64,000 nt of DNA from Antedon mediterranea (GCF_964355755.1 NC_092671.1:33251304-33315303); one strand, 5' to 3'. Positions 34,272 through 48,460 are shown, counted from the first letter of the stretch. Notes: generated by a model not told the origin, from the letters alone. Program-made: numbers and translations.

Positions 34272-35683
34272 CCTTTCTCGTAGATTTTCATCTTCACCTA
34301 GAAAAGGATAATACTTTGTCCGTAAAAACTGTATACGTCTGAATGTGTAGAAACAGCTGTCGTGATAGGCTTTGTACACCTTTTGAACAATATCTGCATA
34401 TTTCTCCTCGTTTTCGGGTAAAATCGGAGCATTTAAATCAAAATCTGGCGGTATAGTGCTTAATTCTTCACGTCGTTTTATATGCATTGACATCTCACGA
34501 CCCATCTCGACAAAGTCCATGAATCCTGACGGACATTTGGAAATGATTGTGGAAGGAGAAAAATCAAGTTTCGGACTGCCCTCTGAGCTGGAGGAGATTG
34601 ACCGCGAGTCAGATTTACCGTCGGAACCAGCAGAATCGTAGGATGGAGGACCTCTTGAGAGGTCTTGCGGTTTTATTTGATGGTTTATATTATTACTATG
34701 ATAAGGTGAGAAATAAGGTGCTTTGTTATCATCGTAAAGAGGTGAAATGTCCATAGGCTCCTGTTTCCGTGGACTCATCTTTGTATGCCCTTTTGAAATA
34801 TAATTGCTCGGAGGAACATCCGATGGGAACTGGAAAACATCATTGGATAAGCTCTTTCCCTGGGAAGGTTTTTCATGAAGACTATCACGAGATAATCGAC
34901 TTCCTTTTTCGAGCGGTGTCGGGGCCATCACTTGGTGACTGCAAGACATAGTATCTTTGTTTTCTTGCTCACAAGGACTAGGAGTATCGCACGGAATCAG
35001 GATAACTGGTTGTCCAGATTGCAATATCTTGGTAATTTTATTTACAGGAATCTCTCCTGGACTACTTCCACACGAGATGGGGGCTGGAGAATGAACCTGT
35101 TGCGACCCTCTTCCAGGGCTCATTGCATACATGTCGTCGTGAGAGGGATGCGTTTCTGATTTTCTCATTGAATTTGTACCCATATTCGGATGTTTCTCTG
35201 GCATTGGCAACATATCTGGGGACAGTTGCGACATGTGTTGTCGGTTAGGAATTGAACTGGAAACTCTACTACAGCTACTGACTGCTGTAGAAGCTAACTG
35301 ACTCAAGGAAACTAGATCAGGATCCATGTCGGTGCTTTCATTTGGGTATTGACAATCATTTGGACTCATATCAAGTTCTCGTTTTATGATCATGCCTATA
35401 TTATGGCCAAATGCCATTTTGTGTGCCATCATACTATTCATTGGCATCGATTTATACAGCGACATGTGTGAAATAGAGGGCGGTAGTAATGTGCTTCCCG
35501 GGGGTTGCATAATTCCGGCACTGCTCGGTGGCATTTGATAGCCACCTTGACTAAATAGCCGTGGCTGATTCCCGTAAAAGCCCGCCGGTTTCATTGATGT
35601 GTTATCTCCAAGGTTTCGTTGCTTAGCAATTGTCTCATGCATTTTTTCAATCATGCGTTTTGATCGTCTCCCCAGCCTTGATG
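34272..35683 (-). CDS. NR1-type nuclear receptor, hinge and first helices of the ligand-binding domain
   Basis: The exon runs from an acceptor TTTATTGTAG at 35684-35693 to a GTAAGT donor at 34271, 1,412 bases, entering in phase 1 and leaving in phase 0, which matches the next exon. It begins SRLGRRSKRMIEKMHETIAK, which looks like the C-terminal extension that follows a receptor DNA-binding domain. About 390 residues of hinge follow, rich in Ser, Pro and Met, with SPxx motifs and an IKRE that fits a SUMO-acceptor pattern. The last ~60 residues, with YADIVQKVYKAYHDSCFYTF, form helix 1 and the linker of the ligand-binding domain. The hinge is much longer than the usual NR1 hinge. The ATG at 35652 is internal. 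The zinc-finger exons were not found between here and the window's end, so they lie in a more distant upstream exon or were missed. Confidence 0.88.
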
Positions 35684-35693
35684 CTACAATAAA

Positions 35694-38640
35694 GCAAATG
35701 AATAAATGTTAATATTATAATTAGTAATTAATTGAACCATTTAGGGATATATAATTCAGTATATTTGTGACATGATAAACTTTATTTAAAATAAAATCAT
35801 TAAGGATCATGTCAAAATTATTCTACTGCAGTCACTGCAGCAACTACATTTCGGTTAATCTTTAACTTATTTATGTAGTTTATTTATCAGCTTTTTGGGT
35901 TAAATCATATACACCATCTATATCAGTTACCGACTCATAAATCTCTACATACTATATAAACTAAAACCATACATTATTGCAGTAAAAAAAATGTAGGTAT
36001 GCTGTACTGCAGTACCTGCAGTCAAGGCTGTGGCGAGAGGTTAAAAACAGATGAGGGAAAGATTGGGAATCGGGGTGGGTGGTGAAAATTTAAAATTTCA
36101 GATGAGGCAAGCTCCTCCTCTGCCTCATGCTGGCTACGGCCCTGGCAGTAGACTAATGTGGACATAGTCCCTTACAGTTATTCATAATTAAAATGTAATA
36201 TTAATGATATTATAATGCCAAATAAATTTAATATTTTCAAGGCCATATAATAGGTGGTAACATTATTTATGGTTACGTAAAATTTAAAAAATGATTTAAA
36301 ATGGCAGTAGACAAAATAAAAAGTTCTACAAAAAATTGAAGGACAAATAACCCCATTATATTTCACGCAAGAATTCCTCTTAGGCAATAAAAGTACCTCC
36401 TAAATAATCTCCAAATAGTAATCATCGTTATGACTGTCTGTTGCTTCGTAGTTTCAAATATAATTGTTCAGAGACTACCGCGTGTGTTGTGAAACCCGGG
36501 AAGATGCAATATCATTACAATGTTTGGGATAACATAACATAACAAAACTGCAATAAAACATGTCGTCGTCCTTGGTCATTAGAACCGCAACAGCTGGGGA
36601 CATATTACGAACAAACATTATTTTGCGTTTTTCCCCCAGTGACTTGATATATCAAACTCCACCTGTATTTGTTTTAAAAAATCTGAATAATTATTGTCCT
36701 GAAATTTCAAGGACATTTTGCTCGTCAAGTTTTTCTATATATTTTGTGGTAGGTACTATTATAAAAAAATGTATTATTGAAATCCATCATAGATTTTAAT
36801 TTGTATTTCAAAAAAAGAAATAAATGTGAATATATACTAACTGGCAAATTGATGGTATAAATTTTGCGCTTTTTCAAATATTAAGTCGATTTTTATAATA
36901 AAAATAAATACTGTAATTTTACAGGTATAGTTAAAATTAATTACATTTATAAAGTATTTGGTGTATGTCTTCAACAAAAGGATTGTTAATGTTAAACCAA
37001 TATGTTTTTCATGTACGCCTTTATTCTTCTTCAGTACGTATCATTTTCAGACAATATCTCTTCGGCCGTGTTTATACAGGCTTGCTATTAATTGAATGAA
37101 TATAATTTGGAGAGAGAGAGGGAATAGGTGAGAAGGAAAAGGAGGGAAGAGGAGAGAGGGAAGGGGAAAGGATGAATGAAAGACGGGAGAGGTGGAGGGA
37201 AGGAGACAGGAGTAGGAGGAAAAGAAAGGTAGGAGGGAAGAGGAGGAGGAGAGGATTGAGGAATGTGCCATTATGATGCTCATGTTAAAGGTAGTCTTAA
37301 AATGACCGTAAACTGTTAGAAAATGGATATAAACTAAATACAAATCAATCTATTTAGGGTGCATTCCCAAAACTACCTAAAGGCATTTACTATCCTTACA
37401 ATAGTATATTTAAGCTTAAAACAAATAATAATACTTCATTTATTGCAATTTGTCATTTTAACTTAAAATATGTACAATCAACAATAAAACATGGAATAAC
37501 TGTCAGAACAGAATACCCCAGTCGGCTCTTAAATCACATCAAAACAGTTGTTAGTGCTGAAGTAGTAATGTTCTAACTCATATTACTATCTGATACATCA
37601 TAACAGTTTATAGCCAGGCAGTTCAAAGTTTTACTACCTTTCTTGAAATCCTAGGCAATGCATTTTTTTAAACCATTGATCAATAAAGATAAAAAATATG
37701 TAATAATAATAATAATATTTGAAACACAATGTTGTATTAATCTTTTTAAACCGATTACAAAAGTCTTAAAGTGATGGTTGACATAATTGAGTAACACTTA
37801 AAAGTAATAACTTGTTGAAAATAGAGATTAAAATTTGCAGGGGAAAATAAGCAACATGCTGCTACCTTTGCCCTTTTCACCATGTGAATTGCTCATGATT
37901 GTTGCGCTTTGCAAGGGATTTCGCATAATTTAGGCCCCAATTTTGGATAAATTCATTTCTGTATGTCTGTATTTGGGCCAAATTTCCGTAGAATTACGGA
38001 TGTTTCTATGTTACTTGAGAACTCTGAATTGGACCAGGTAGTTATTTTCTGCAGGCTATTTTTCATGAATACCGCTCTCTATTTTTCAATATTCCGATAT
38101 TTTCAAAGAATTTTTTTATGAATATTCATTGCAAATATTGTGTCCTACAATGACCTACAGTTAACTTCCTGAGATAGGAAGTAGAGGTCAGATTTGTCTG
38201 ACCTTACCTACAATGCATTGGTATGATTGACAGTTCATTTGATATGATTTTTTTGTGGTAACACCTTGTGAATGTTAAATACATTAGTAGTATAGCTTAA
38301 CGCAAGGTTAAATACTACAGGGCGTCTGTACTACGGAAATTTGGTCCACGGAAATAGATATAAATTCTAGGAAATACTTAGGCAAAATTATGATTTCATT
38401 TGAAAGCTCTGGTAAAAAACACAAAAATGTGGACAAATGGATCCACAGCATCACCAAAAGGCCCTCTCCATTTTTACCACGAGTGTAAAAACACAGCATG
38501 ATAGCCTTTCGTTTTCATGACGCGATAAGCAGGCATCTACACAACTCAAGTAAAAAAAACTAAGTGTGCATGCGAAGAATAATGTTTATCGTTGGTATAA
38601 CTAATTTCAGTAGTTTTTATAAAAATATTCATAAATTGTT
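35694..38640. other. Upstream nuclear-receptor intron or intergenic, no exon found
   Basis: I looked on the minus strand for zinc-finger exons (the CEGCKGFFRR and RNRCQYCRxxKC patterns) and saw none. The block holds an eroded GGCTACGGCCC repeat near 36010-36145 and a purine-rich run (GAGAGAGGG-type) at 37110-37260. Confidence 0.35.
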
Positions 38641-39957
38641 TAACAACTATGAGAATCCTTATAAAGCAAATAATAGACCCAAAAACTACCAATAAACTGG
38701 TCTTCAATGAATTGATGGAAATTTACAGAAGCGAGGTGGGAGATAACATCATACTAAAATTGATAAATTTTCTTTGTCTTATGTGGGTTTGTCCCACTTT
38801 TATTATACTCCGTTATAAATATTTATATATGTGTACATTTATATTTTTTAAGCATATATTTTCCTCTCATTTATGTCTTACAATGTTAAAAATAGTTGCA
38901 ATAAATACTATTTGCTTATACTGTATATACATAAAATGATTGACTTATTATATTATACAATATACTGTATATATCATGAGTCTTCATTAAAGTTCAATGA
39001 CCTTAGAATGAGAGACATTGTGCCAGTTGTGTTTTTATTTTTTATAAACCCAAAGAACTTCCCTTACAATCACAATAGCGTCCCTCAGGGGAAAACTGCA
39101 TTGGCCAGCTGATTATTACATGATTATTATAGAAACATCAACAGCTTTATGCAATAAAACATGGATTAGTTGAAAAACATTGAGTTAAAAATTATGAACC
39201 AACTGAAGGGACATTATGAATTGGTTTGAGATATGTTATGAAGTTGTTATAGCTTTAATATAATTAAAAATGTAATATAACTATAAATAATCCAGTTAAT
39301 TAACGTATACTCAAGTATAATCTCTCCTCCTAATTAAGGGATATGAGTATAAGATTGAGAATAATCCTAGGCATGGGTTCCTAACCTTAATTTAGGCTAA
39401 ATTATGAACATATGACTTCGGTCAATTTTAATGTTAAAGGAAATCTGAGCAGCCTCCAGTCACTAATATCCGCCAAATATTCGTACCCAGACAGGTAGTT
39501 GGAATCGATACTCAGTCACTTTGTACTCAGTCCCCCTCGGACAATACTGTTTATTTTCGTACACAAACTCGAGTCACAAACAGTATTAACAGTAAATAAA
39601 TAAAATCACCAAATGATAGATATTCTAAAAATTATTTTTTTTACACTATTAATTTATAAACCAAACCTTTGTACCAAAATTAGCCTTTTATAAAAGGGTC
39701 ATTAGCTCTGACAATTTGCTTGATGTCCTTGCTAAAATTTAAAATGTGGAATTAGAATTGTGACAAGATTTGTTTGAAGTGGATTTTACATCGCATTAAA
39801 AGGATCATTTTAAATTGTTGAAATGGGCAGGAATACAATGGAATACCTCATGCCATTACAAGTATTAAAGTGCAAGTACTATGTACTATGCATTATGAAT
39901 CGAAATAAACACATGTCAGGGAACGTCATTCTGTTGAGACAAAGTATTCTGATCTTA

Positions 39958-40016
39958 TTTGATGACGATGATGATGATGATCATCATCATCATAATCACC
40001 ATGATGATCATGATGC
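39958..40016. repeat. GAT/ATC microsatellite, near-palindromic
   Basis: (GAT)n is followed directly by (CAT)n, so the strand can fold on itself: GATGATGATGATGATCATCATCATCAT. It leads into the minisatellite array that follows. Confidence 0.8.
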
Positions 40017-40049
40017 AGTGAGTCTATTGTATTCCAAATAAACTATATT

Positions 40050-41420
40050 TACACGTACAGTGGAGCCTTTGTTTGGGATATCCCTATTTTGATGATGATG
40101 CTGCAGTGAGTCTATTACATTCACAGTGAACTCCATTAACAAGTATAGTGGAGCCTCTGTTTTGGGATATCCCTATGTTGATGCTGCAGTGAGTCTATTG
40201 CATTCACAGTGAACTCCATTAACAAGTATAGTGGAGCCTCTGTTTTGGGATATCCCTATGTTGATGCTGCAGTGAGTCTATTGCATTCACAGTGAACTCC
40301 ATTAACAAGTATAGTGGAGCCTCTGTTTTGGGATATCCCTATGTTGATGATTATGCTGATATGATTGTGACTTCCATCCACCCACATTTAATAATGTTAT
40401 GTAAATGTAAATGATATATATATATATATATAAGTGAGTGGAAAAAATAAATAAACGAAAAAATGCTGCAGTGAGTCTATTGCATTCACAGTGAACTCCA
40501 TTAACAAGTATAGTGGAGCCTCTGTTTTGGGATATCCCTATGTTGATGATTATGCTGATATGATTGTGACTTCCATCCACCCACATTTAATAATGTTATG
40601 TAAATGTAAATGATATATATATATATATATAAGTGAGTGGAAAAAATAAATAAACGAAAAAATGCTGCAGTGAGTCTATTGCATTCACAGTGAACTCCAT
40701 TAACAAGTATAGTGGAGCCTCTGTTTTGGGATATCCCTATGTTGATGATTATGCTGATATGATTGTGACTTCCATCCACCCACATTTAATAATGTTATGT
40801 AAATGTAAATGATATATATATATATATATAAGTGAGTGGAAAAAATAAATAAACGAAAAAATGCTGCAGTGAGTCTATTGCATTCACAGTGAACTCCATT
40901 AACAAGTATAGTGGAGCCTCTGTTTTGGGATATCCCTATGTTGATGATTATGCTGATATGATTGTGACTTCCATCCACCCACATTTAATAATGTTATGTA
41001 AATGTAAATGATATATATATATATATATAAGTGAGTGGAAAAAATAAATAAACGAAAAAATGCTGCAGTGAGTCTATTGCATTCACAGTGAACTCCATTA
41101 ACAAGTATAGTGGAGCCTCTGTTTTGGGATATCCCTATGTTGATGCTGCAGTGAGTCTATTGCATTCACAGTGAACTCCATTAACAAGTATAGTGGAGCC
41201 TCTGTTTTGGGATATCCCTATGTTGATGCTGCAGTGAGTCTATTGCATTCACAGTGAACTCCATTAACAAGTATAGTGGAGCCTCTGTTTTGGGATATCC
41301 CTATGTTGATGATTATGCTGCAGTGAGTCTATTACATTCACAGTGAACTCCATTAACAAGTATAGTGGAGCCTCTGTTTTGGGATATCCCTATGTTGATG
41401 CTGCAGTGAGTCTATTGTAT
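40050..41420. repeat. Two-level minisatellite: ~83-bp short unit and 199-bp long unit
   Basis: The short unit begins GCTGCAGTGAGTCTATT, passes CACAGTGAACTCCATTAACA and TATAGTGGAGCCTCTGTTTT, and ends GGATATCCCTATGTTGAT. Four central long units of exactly 199 bases (about 40290-41080) add a segment with GACTTCCATCCACCCACATT, a (TA)n run and AATAAATAAACGAAAAAAT. Short units flank them on both sides. The long copies are almost identical, which implies recent expansion. Repeated minus-strand ORFs of 94 codons at 199-base steps are by-products. Confidence 0.93.
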
Positions 41421-43765
41421 CCCCAATTCTCTATTAGTAGGCCTACGGTACAGCCTCCTATCCATATTAAGGAATACTTTTCAATCAAACAAACGAGAAA
41501 TATATTTTTTAACACTTTGTTTAGTCACAAAATTATTCCTTTAAATGCGATTCTAGTATACTCTAAAATGTACAGTAATGCCACTGCTTTCACTCGACTC
41601 AACCTCATCTTCGAAGAAAAACTATTTTTTACACTTGAATAAGATTTTCCATCACCGTAAGCCTTCTCCTTTTTATCTCCTGTCTCATATCTTATCGAAA
41701 GTTTTGAAAACTGTTTTTGCCCGAAGTAAATACATTTTAATAGCATGTTGAAGTTTGTTAATTTGGTTGGTGATGATTGCGGTAACCTACGGCAAACACA
41801 ATGAGAATGTTGTAGATGATAAAGAAATGTCAAGAGGCCAGATTTTTGATTAATCACAACATGTTGAAAAGAGCTGAATAAAACAGTAGGAGCCTTGAAC
41901 TTGATAATAAATCTGTGTATTAAATGTATTAAGGACTGGGGGAAAATAATACCCAACGCTCACGTTTAAAAGCTTTTCAACTCAACATAGAGCAGCGGAA
42001 TTAAAGCAATTGACTCGCAGTCAATGTCACTCACTACCATATGCTGCCGTTTAAGCGTAATTACTCAAAATTTATTTTTCACAAAACAAATAAATAAAAA
42101 TCAATTAGATGGGAAACATTGGTTGGTTTATTTTCATTTGTTACCATAAACTCAATGTTCGGAATTCTTAAGTTTATATTATGATGCTAAATTGTTAACA
42201 AAAAGCATGAACTTCATGAAGTGAAATACATTATTTTATCGAGAGTTTCTTCATTTCTTAATGTAGTTTTTGTATCAATAAACTATTGAATCGAGGGATG
42301 CCACAAATATTCGGGTAGCTTGGGGGCTTTGTTTAATCTAGCAGGATGGTGGTGTTTATTTAGGGACAGTTCTGCTGCCTAATGGCCAGTAAAACTATTA
42401 ATTTTGTAAAAGGAAATGTCATTTGTGTTAAAATTATGGAGAAAACCCCACTTCACTAGGGACAACCCCATGAACAATTTGGGTTTGAAATGTTGTGGTT
42501 CCTTTGCATAATTTATCCTGTAGTTCATGTTTTACAGTTTAGGCATCCAACAATGTGTGTCCCTTTAATAGGGGTTCACCATAGTGTTAAGAAATATTTC
42601 CCATTGTTTGGTTAACATGAGTAGGTGTCCTAAAGGAGGGGCTCAATTATACCATCATCCTATTACTAGTACAAAATCTTCACATAGCCTACTAATAAAT
42701 ACGTAAAGTAAATATTCCATCCATAATACATACATACATGTACAATTACTTCACCAATTATTTAAATCAATGACAGGAAGGAATATTGCCATTGTTAGGT
42801 TATTTTGCCTTTGGGATGGTAGTTACATCATATCATATCAAGCCTTGAACTCACCAGGAACTTGAACCCACACAACCAGGGAATTTAATGTATTTTATCT
42901 TGTACCATAGTCAAATTATTCTAATAGTACATTAAACCCTAAAACTACATGCACTCTCTCCTGAACTACCAGAGAAACAAATGTTGTTAAACAGCATGCC
43001 TCTGGTTTGCTAGAGAATTAAAAATAATAATTATTTTTCCCTGTATTGCATATATCCCATCTATATTTAAAAAAGAAACCATTTACATCAAGTTTGTTGC
43101 AATTTTATACTCTTTAAAAAAAACTTCAGGGCTATGGGCCCTCTATAGTTCTTTATCACATTTTTGTTTGTCCAAATGTCACAAAAATATCTTGTATCAA
43201 TTTCTTTTAGAAACCGTAGCAAATGTGAAATTCAAAATGGCAGTTAATTACGCAGATTACCAAATCACCTCCAAATTTTTTCAACTTCTCAGGGGCAGGA
43301 TTTTCTAATAAAGAGTGCTAAAAATAGGTAATAGTTTGTCAAAAAAAATTAGTTCACAATTTCATTTCAGCTTTTAAGAGTGAGGAGGAAGGGGGAATTG
43401 GTGGCAAACACCAACATCCTCCTCTGCCTCTTCTCTGCCCAAAAACAAATAAACTTTGTTGGTATTTGTTTAACAATTCCTCCTAAGTTCCTTTAAAATA
43501 TCTTACACACATATAAGTAAGATGAATTAATACCATACTGAAATAGTTAATATCATTATATAATAATGGATAGTTTTTAATAAAATGTAGGTTTTAATTA
43601 ACATTACTAAGCCTTGTTTAGTAAACTGTACACAAACAATATTAAATTTATTTTTTTGGCATATTCTACAATTCTCTACTATTACTGCTGTAAATATATT
43701 AAGTCTGTAATTGTTTTTTTTCATTTTATATTGTCTTTTCTTCTGTTTTCATGCTGCTGCTCTAG

Positions 43766-43865
43766 CCCGCTACGTCCCATTAGGACTACTCAATCAGAAG
43801 CTAAAGCAAGCAGCAGTTATAGTTCTAAGGATGACAGTTTTGCGAAAATGGAAACTCCACTATAA
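43766..43865 (+). CDS. Possible short terminal coding exon
   Basis: A long pyrimidine-rich tract and CTCTAG acceptor precede an open stretch that ends at TAA (43863-43865). With one split-codon base, the product reads PLRPIRTTQSEAKASSSYSS then KDDSFAKMETPL. The Ser/Lys-rich composition resembles a phosphorylatable C-terminal tail, such as that of a seven-helix receptor, but nothing identifies a family. A second frame over the same bases is open for longer (to 44058), which weakens the call. No upstream exon was found. Confidence 0.25.
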
Positions 43866-45719
43866 TTTATTGATTCCAGCTGCTACAGTAGACCCAAAAA
43901 ACGGCTGGGAAAAGAGTCTATTAGGACATGTCATGCTAAAATTACAAATCCCAATGCATTTCTGGTATATTCACTGTCAGATATTCATTGAATTATTATT
44001 GAAACAGTCCATTAAAGTTTGTGTTTGTAATAGGATACTTCACACTTGGAATATCTAGGTAGGGTGATGAAGTGACCCCCAGACTTGACCTTAGCAATAA
44101 AAAAAAAGTGACAGAAATTGAGTATTCACTTCTGTAACAAAAAAATAATATTTATTGACATATAAAAAGAGAAAAGAAACCCAAAAACCATTGTCTGACA
44201 CAGACAATTTAAGTATTTGTTGCTTTAAATTACATTTTTTTCAGGTAAAATAACTATTACTGTATGTGACAATAAGATGATGCAATCAAAAACTTTTGAA
44301 ATAAAAAATATTTTTCAATAAGCGAGCAGCGTTTTTTGTAAGAAATATTTCTTGTTTAAATTGTTGATAGAGCTATGGCCAAACACAAAAATTTGAATTA
44401 TTGAAAATTCATGCTTAATCAATAAATAATATAGAAATATATAATATGCAAAAAAATCAATACATACAGTAGTTTATTATTATAATGTAAAATTAATTAA
44501 TTTACAATGTTATTGTGGTCTATTGTATTCTGGTAGTAATGTAATAAATAGGTTTGCGAAAATACAAAATGCTCTTCATATAATTCCCCCAATGCAAAAC
44601 TCCTTGAATATGCCACAAACTGTTTCTAAGCCACTGGATAATTTGGATTTGTGTGCGGAAGTGTTTTGCATACAATTCTTATAACAATTTTCGGTTATAT
44701 CTGAAGGCACTACGCAATGTGTTCTGGTGTCTACCCTCCAAATTTTCCAGATCACTTCCTAACTCCCAAGGCTCACTAAATTCCAGCATACAACCATTAA
44801 AATCTGAAACTTTAAGTTAATAGATTTCACATTTTTTCCTCATAAAATTGCATTTGACAAATACAGGTTTGTGAATATATTATTATTGTTCTATGTATTG
44901 GTGAGTGGGTTTTTGCCAAATTGATTTAGAAGATCAACTGAGGGATATGGACTGCGAAAGAAACACTAATGTACCGCAGTACCACTTGTCACACTACACT
45001 CCCAACCACTCTCTAGAGGGTGCTGTTTACCTAAAAAAAACCACCACCTCTTATGTTTTAACTTCAGATGTTGGCTTGTATGTCATACAATTAAAAAGAC
45101 CTATTAACTACAGCAGTTGTTCTACAATATAGAAATAAGTATAGTTCAGGTATATTACAGTGAACCATGAAGCTTATTATAACAAGGTTAATTCTTGCTA
45201 GTTATGAGACCATGGCCAAATGGTTGTTGTTGATTGAAGTAAAACATTATATAAAATGTTGACACTGTGTACAGAATGGATTTATCATGTGATTAAAAAA
45301 AAATTCACAATTCTATAAATTTATTTTAAAAACAACCATTTTTTAAAAACCATTCATGAAACATTCTTATTAATATTTCTGAAAAGAGAGTCATAATTTA
45401 AAACATTTATTAATTTAAAACTTGAAATACTGACAAATAAAATTGTCCAGTCTGACCTAACAATGTTAATTTACAATATTAGGAGTTAGGTAGGAATTTC
45501 CATAGGCCTACATATTTTAGGATATAAAAAAAGTTGTTTTATAGACAGAAATCAAAGTGTGCAAATATGTCAAGTGCATAGTACTTTAGAGGCAGTGCCA
45601 TACGTGATGTTATTTCAAGTTTTATGTACAGTAGTTGGATTAGGCAAGATTATGAACAGTTCTATCATGTTATATCCTACAATATAGTGTCCACTTAATA
45701 TGGATATTGTCACCTGAAA

Positions 45720-46170
45720 AGGGGAATCCCAAAAGAGCGGTGTCCCAAAAGAGGGGTTTTGTTACTGAAGAAATTGCACTACCATTTTCAACACTACAGC
45801 AAACCTCTATTAAGGGGACATCCCTATGAAAGACTGATGATGTCTCCTTAATAGGAGTTCTACTGTGTGCTTATGATGAGTATCATTACACCAGGGCCTT
45901 TGAAAAAGTGGCAAGTTGCACTGGAGTAGAGCTACGTATCACTACAGCCAACGCTATTCAGGGGACTTCCCTATTAAGGGGAAACTTGGTTGGGACCCAC
46001 CTGAAGGTATCCAGTTAATAGGAAGTCTACTATATACTTATATAAAGGATTTGTATACCTGTGCTCAATTGACTGATGCAGGGTGAAGTATAAATAACAC
46101 TACAGCCAACCCTAATATTCAGGGGACATCTAAGAGGACATTTTGTTGGAACATGAATGTGTCCTCTGTA
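45720..46170. repeat. Degenerate copies of a CTATTAAGGGGACA-type repeat
   Basis: Three units share ACTACAGCMAACCYCTATT, (C/A)AGGGGACATCC and a later ACTTATATAAAGGAT, at about 45800, 45945 and 46100. Related fragments occur near 42565-42640. The same core is recognisable at the start of the 49.8-kb array (CTCTATTCAGGGGACATCT) and, weakly, in the 40-kb array. Confidence 0.5.
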
Positions 46171-48460
46171 ATACTGTATACTTATATAAAGGATATTATA
46201 CCAAGACATTTATGAAATGGTGTTCAATACAGATTGTAAAGCAGAGTATAAATAACTAGCATCTTTATTTGCACAGTATATAAACAATATATTTAAAAAG
46301 ATACCTTGCAATTTATATCGAAAAACAGCATAGTTATTCTAGGAGAATTGTATGAGGATTGTGCGGATGTGCTTCAAATCAAGCAATCATAATCCGACAG
46401 AAATCTGATGGCGGTTTTATACCATAAACAATTTTCACTTTTTACAAATCTTGTCAAGAAATTGTAGCCGAAAACAGATGGGGTTCCTAATTGGTTTCAC
46501 CATGATATTATCACAAATCTAACTGACATCACAATTCCCATGGCAACGCAATGCATTCCCTAAATATGATATTGATCTCCGTAATGCATATATCGGAAAG
46601 ACTATGACTATCATTTCGCCACCTCTTATCTCTCAAAAGCAATTTAGAAAACAAAACAATGGACGTCAATTTCTACTAATCTACTATTATCTAATCTGTT
46701 TTTCTCATTATTTTATTGATTTATATAAAATAGATAGTGTATAATGCATATTCAAAAAGCAATTTATATAACATGTTATGCTATGTTATTTTTACCAATG
46801 TTTGATCACTACTCATCTTTCATCAATAGATTTTAAAAAAGTGTTCAAACATTCAATTGTGTAGCCTAGTGGTAAAATCGCTGCCAAAAATTCTTCGTTC
46901 ATCAAAAAAATATTAATGTTATCATTAAAATAAAGACCATTGATGAAATAAATGTTGTTTAATGAATGAATGAGCTATATTTATAGTCACAGATCCAGGA
47001 TTTTAAAATAGAGAAAATATTATTTTTGGGCCTAAAAAGTGTAAAAAATGTGCTAAACCTAACCAAATTCCTATCTTTTGCATTATAAGTTTCCAATTTT
47101 GGTCGGTTGCATCTATTCACCCCCTACTCACCTTTGCGGATCTGCTTATGCTATATAGGAAACTAGATGAAATTGTTTATTCTCTTGACAGTATACTACA
47201 ATGTGAACATTTATTTATAAAATATTTGTATAATTTTCTATGTTAGCTAGCTCTTTTTTTAAAGTGACGACTTTTGTTTTGTACTGTTCTATGAAAGTTT
47301 GAAAGTTAATTTACTAGATGGGAGACAAAGTTGCAGAAAACCAAGAAATGTTCCCACTTCTGTGTTGGGCCTATAGTTTCCTCTTGGGCTATTTGCCAAA
47401 TGTTTAATAAATAAATAACATGTTTCTATTATAATATTTCTCCATGGGCTGACTCAAACCAATCGGATAAGCCAGTTGTATGCGCTGCGACTCCTCCTTC
47501 CCAACTCCATCCCTTAGGTATACAGGCATCCAAATAGGAGTATAAATGACGGGTATATAAAGATGATATTAATGATGATGTTCATCTGGTGACTTCTATG
47601 TTCATCTTTAAATACAAACTCTAAAATGATATTAAGGTTGCTATTTTTTGTAAATAATTATTACATTAATATGAATGATGAATCTATATAATAATAATTA
47701 GTTTATTAAAATTTACTTTTTCAATAAAAATCATTCAATGCTAATAAATTAATAATACTACATTTATATAATATAAAATGTTTCAATTAAAAACAATGCT
47801 TTTCAAAAATTAAATAATTTTAAATTGCTCTGCACGATCAAGCCGCTATGAAAAGTACTAAATTCGATTAATAAAGTTAAAATATTCAGAAATTATACGA
47901 CCCTTAAAATAATGTGGTTGATTGAAATTGACATTATAATTTTAGAAGGTTTTCATTTAAAACTGAGGCTACTTAAACAAAGGAAATCACATGTTTAGCT
48001 AAAGATCGTTTCGAACATCAGTTTGATAAGATTTTTTAGCTAAAGTTAGGTAGAGAATTTTAAAATGCGCTTCTGGCATATCCTTAGAGAGTGTTTTCCA
48101 TTGTCATGTTGCGGGAATTAACTCCTCTGACATTTTGCTATCGCTGTCTATCAATTCATATTCTAAAATAATTATTTAAATCAAGAATTTTATTTTGAAA
48201 AAGCAACTTTGACGTTACTGTAGTAGTTAGAGGTATATGCTGACCTTGCCGCATTCATGCAGCCAATAAAGGGATTGTGTCACAAATGATGTTACTGCAG
48301 TTAGTCCAGTACATACTACATTTTATTCGATTCAATAACATTATTATATCAGTGAAGCTGCCTTATAAACTTCTACATTAAAACAAACTAAAATCTAGTA
48401 TTTTTAACAAAACAAGATTGCCAAAAAAATACACAAAAGATTTAAAATAGTAAAGATGAG

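Noticed and set aside
37047-37343. 98-codon Ser/Pro/Phe-rich minus-strand ORF
   Set aside because: Translation of a purine-rich run; no splice sites or motif.
40302-40984. Three identical 94-codon minus-strand ORFs
   Set aside because: They recur every 199 bases with the minisatellite unit and encode the (TA)n run as Tyr/Ile.
42840-42890. Box B-like GGGTTCAAGTTCC on the minus strand
   Set aside because: No box A at the right distance and no recognisable SINE body.
43711-44058. 115-codon ORF overlapping the possible exon at 43766
   Set aside because: No start context or known motif. Only one of the two overlapping frames can be real, and the shorter has the more protein-like composition.
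44905-45132. 75-codon ORF
   Set aside because: No splice boundaries, domain or repeat support; consistent with chance.
46860-46890. Box A-like TAGCCTAGTGG
   Set aside because: No box B and no fold; a chance match or very short relic.
47459-47562. CCAAT box and TATATAAAG about 95 bases apart, promoter-like
   Set aside because: Such words are expected by chance in AT-rich DNA, and no coding exon follows on the plus strand.
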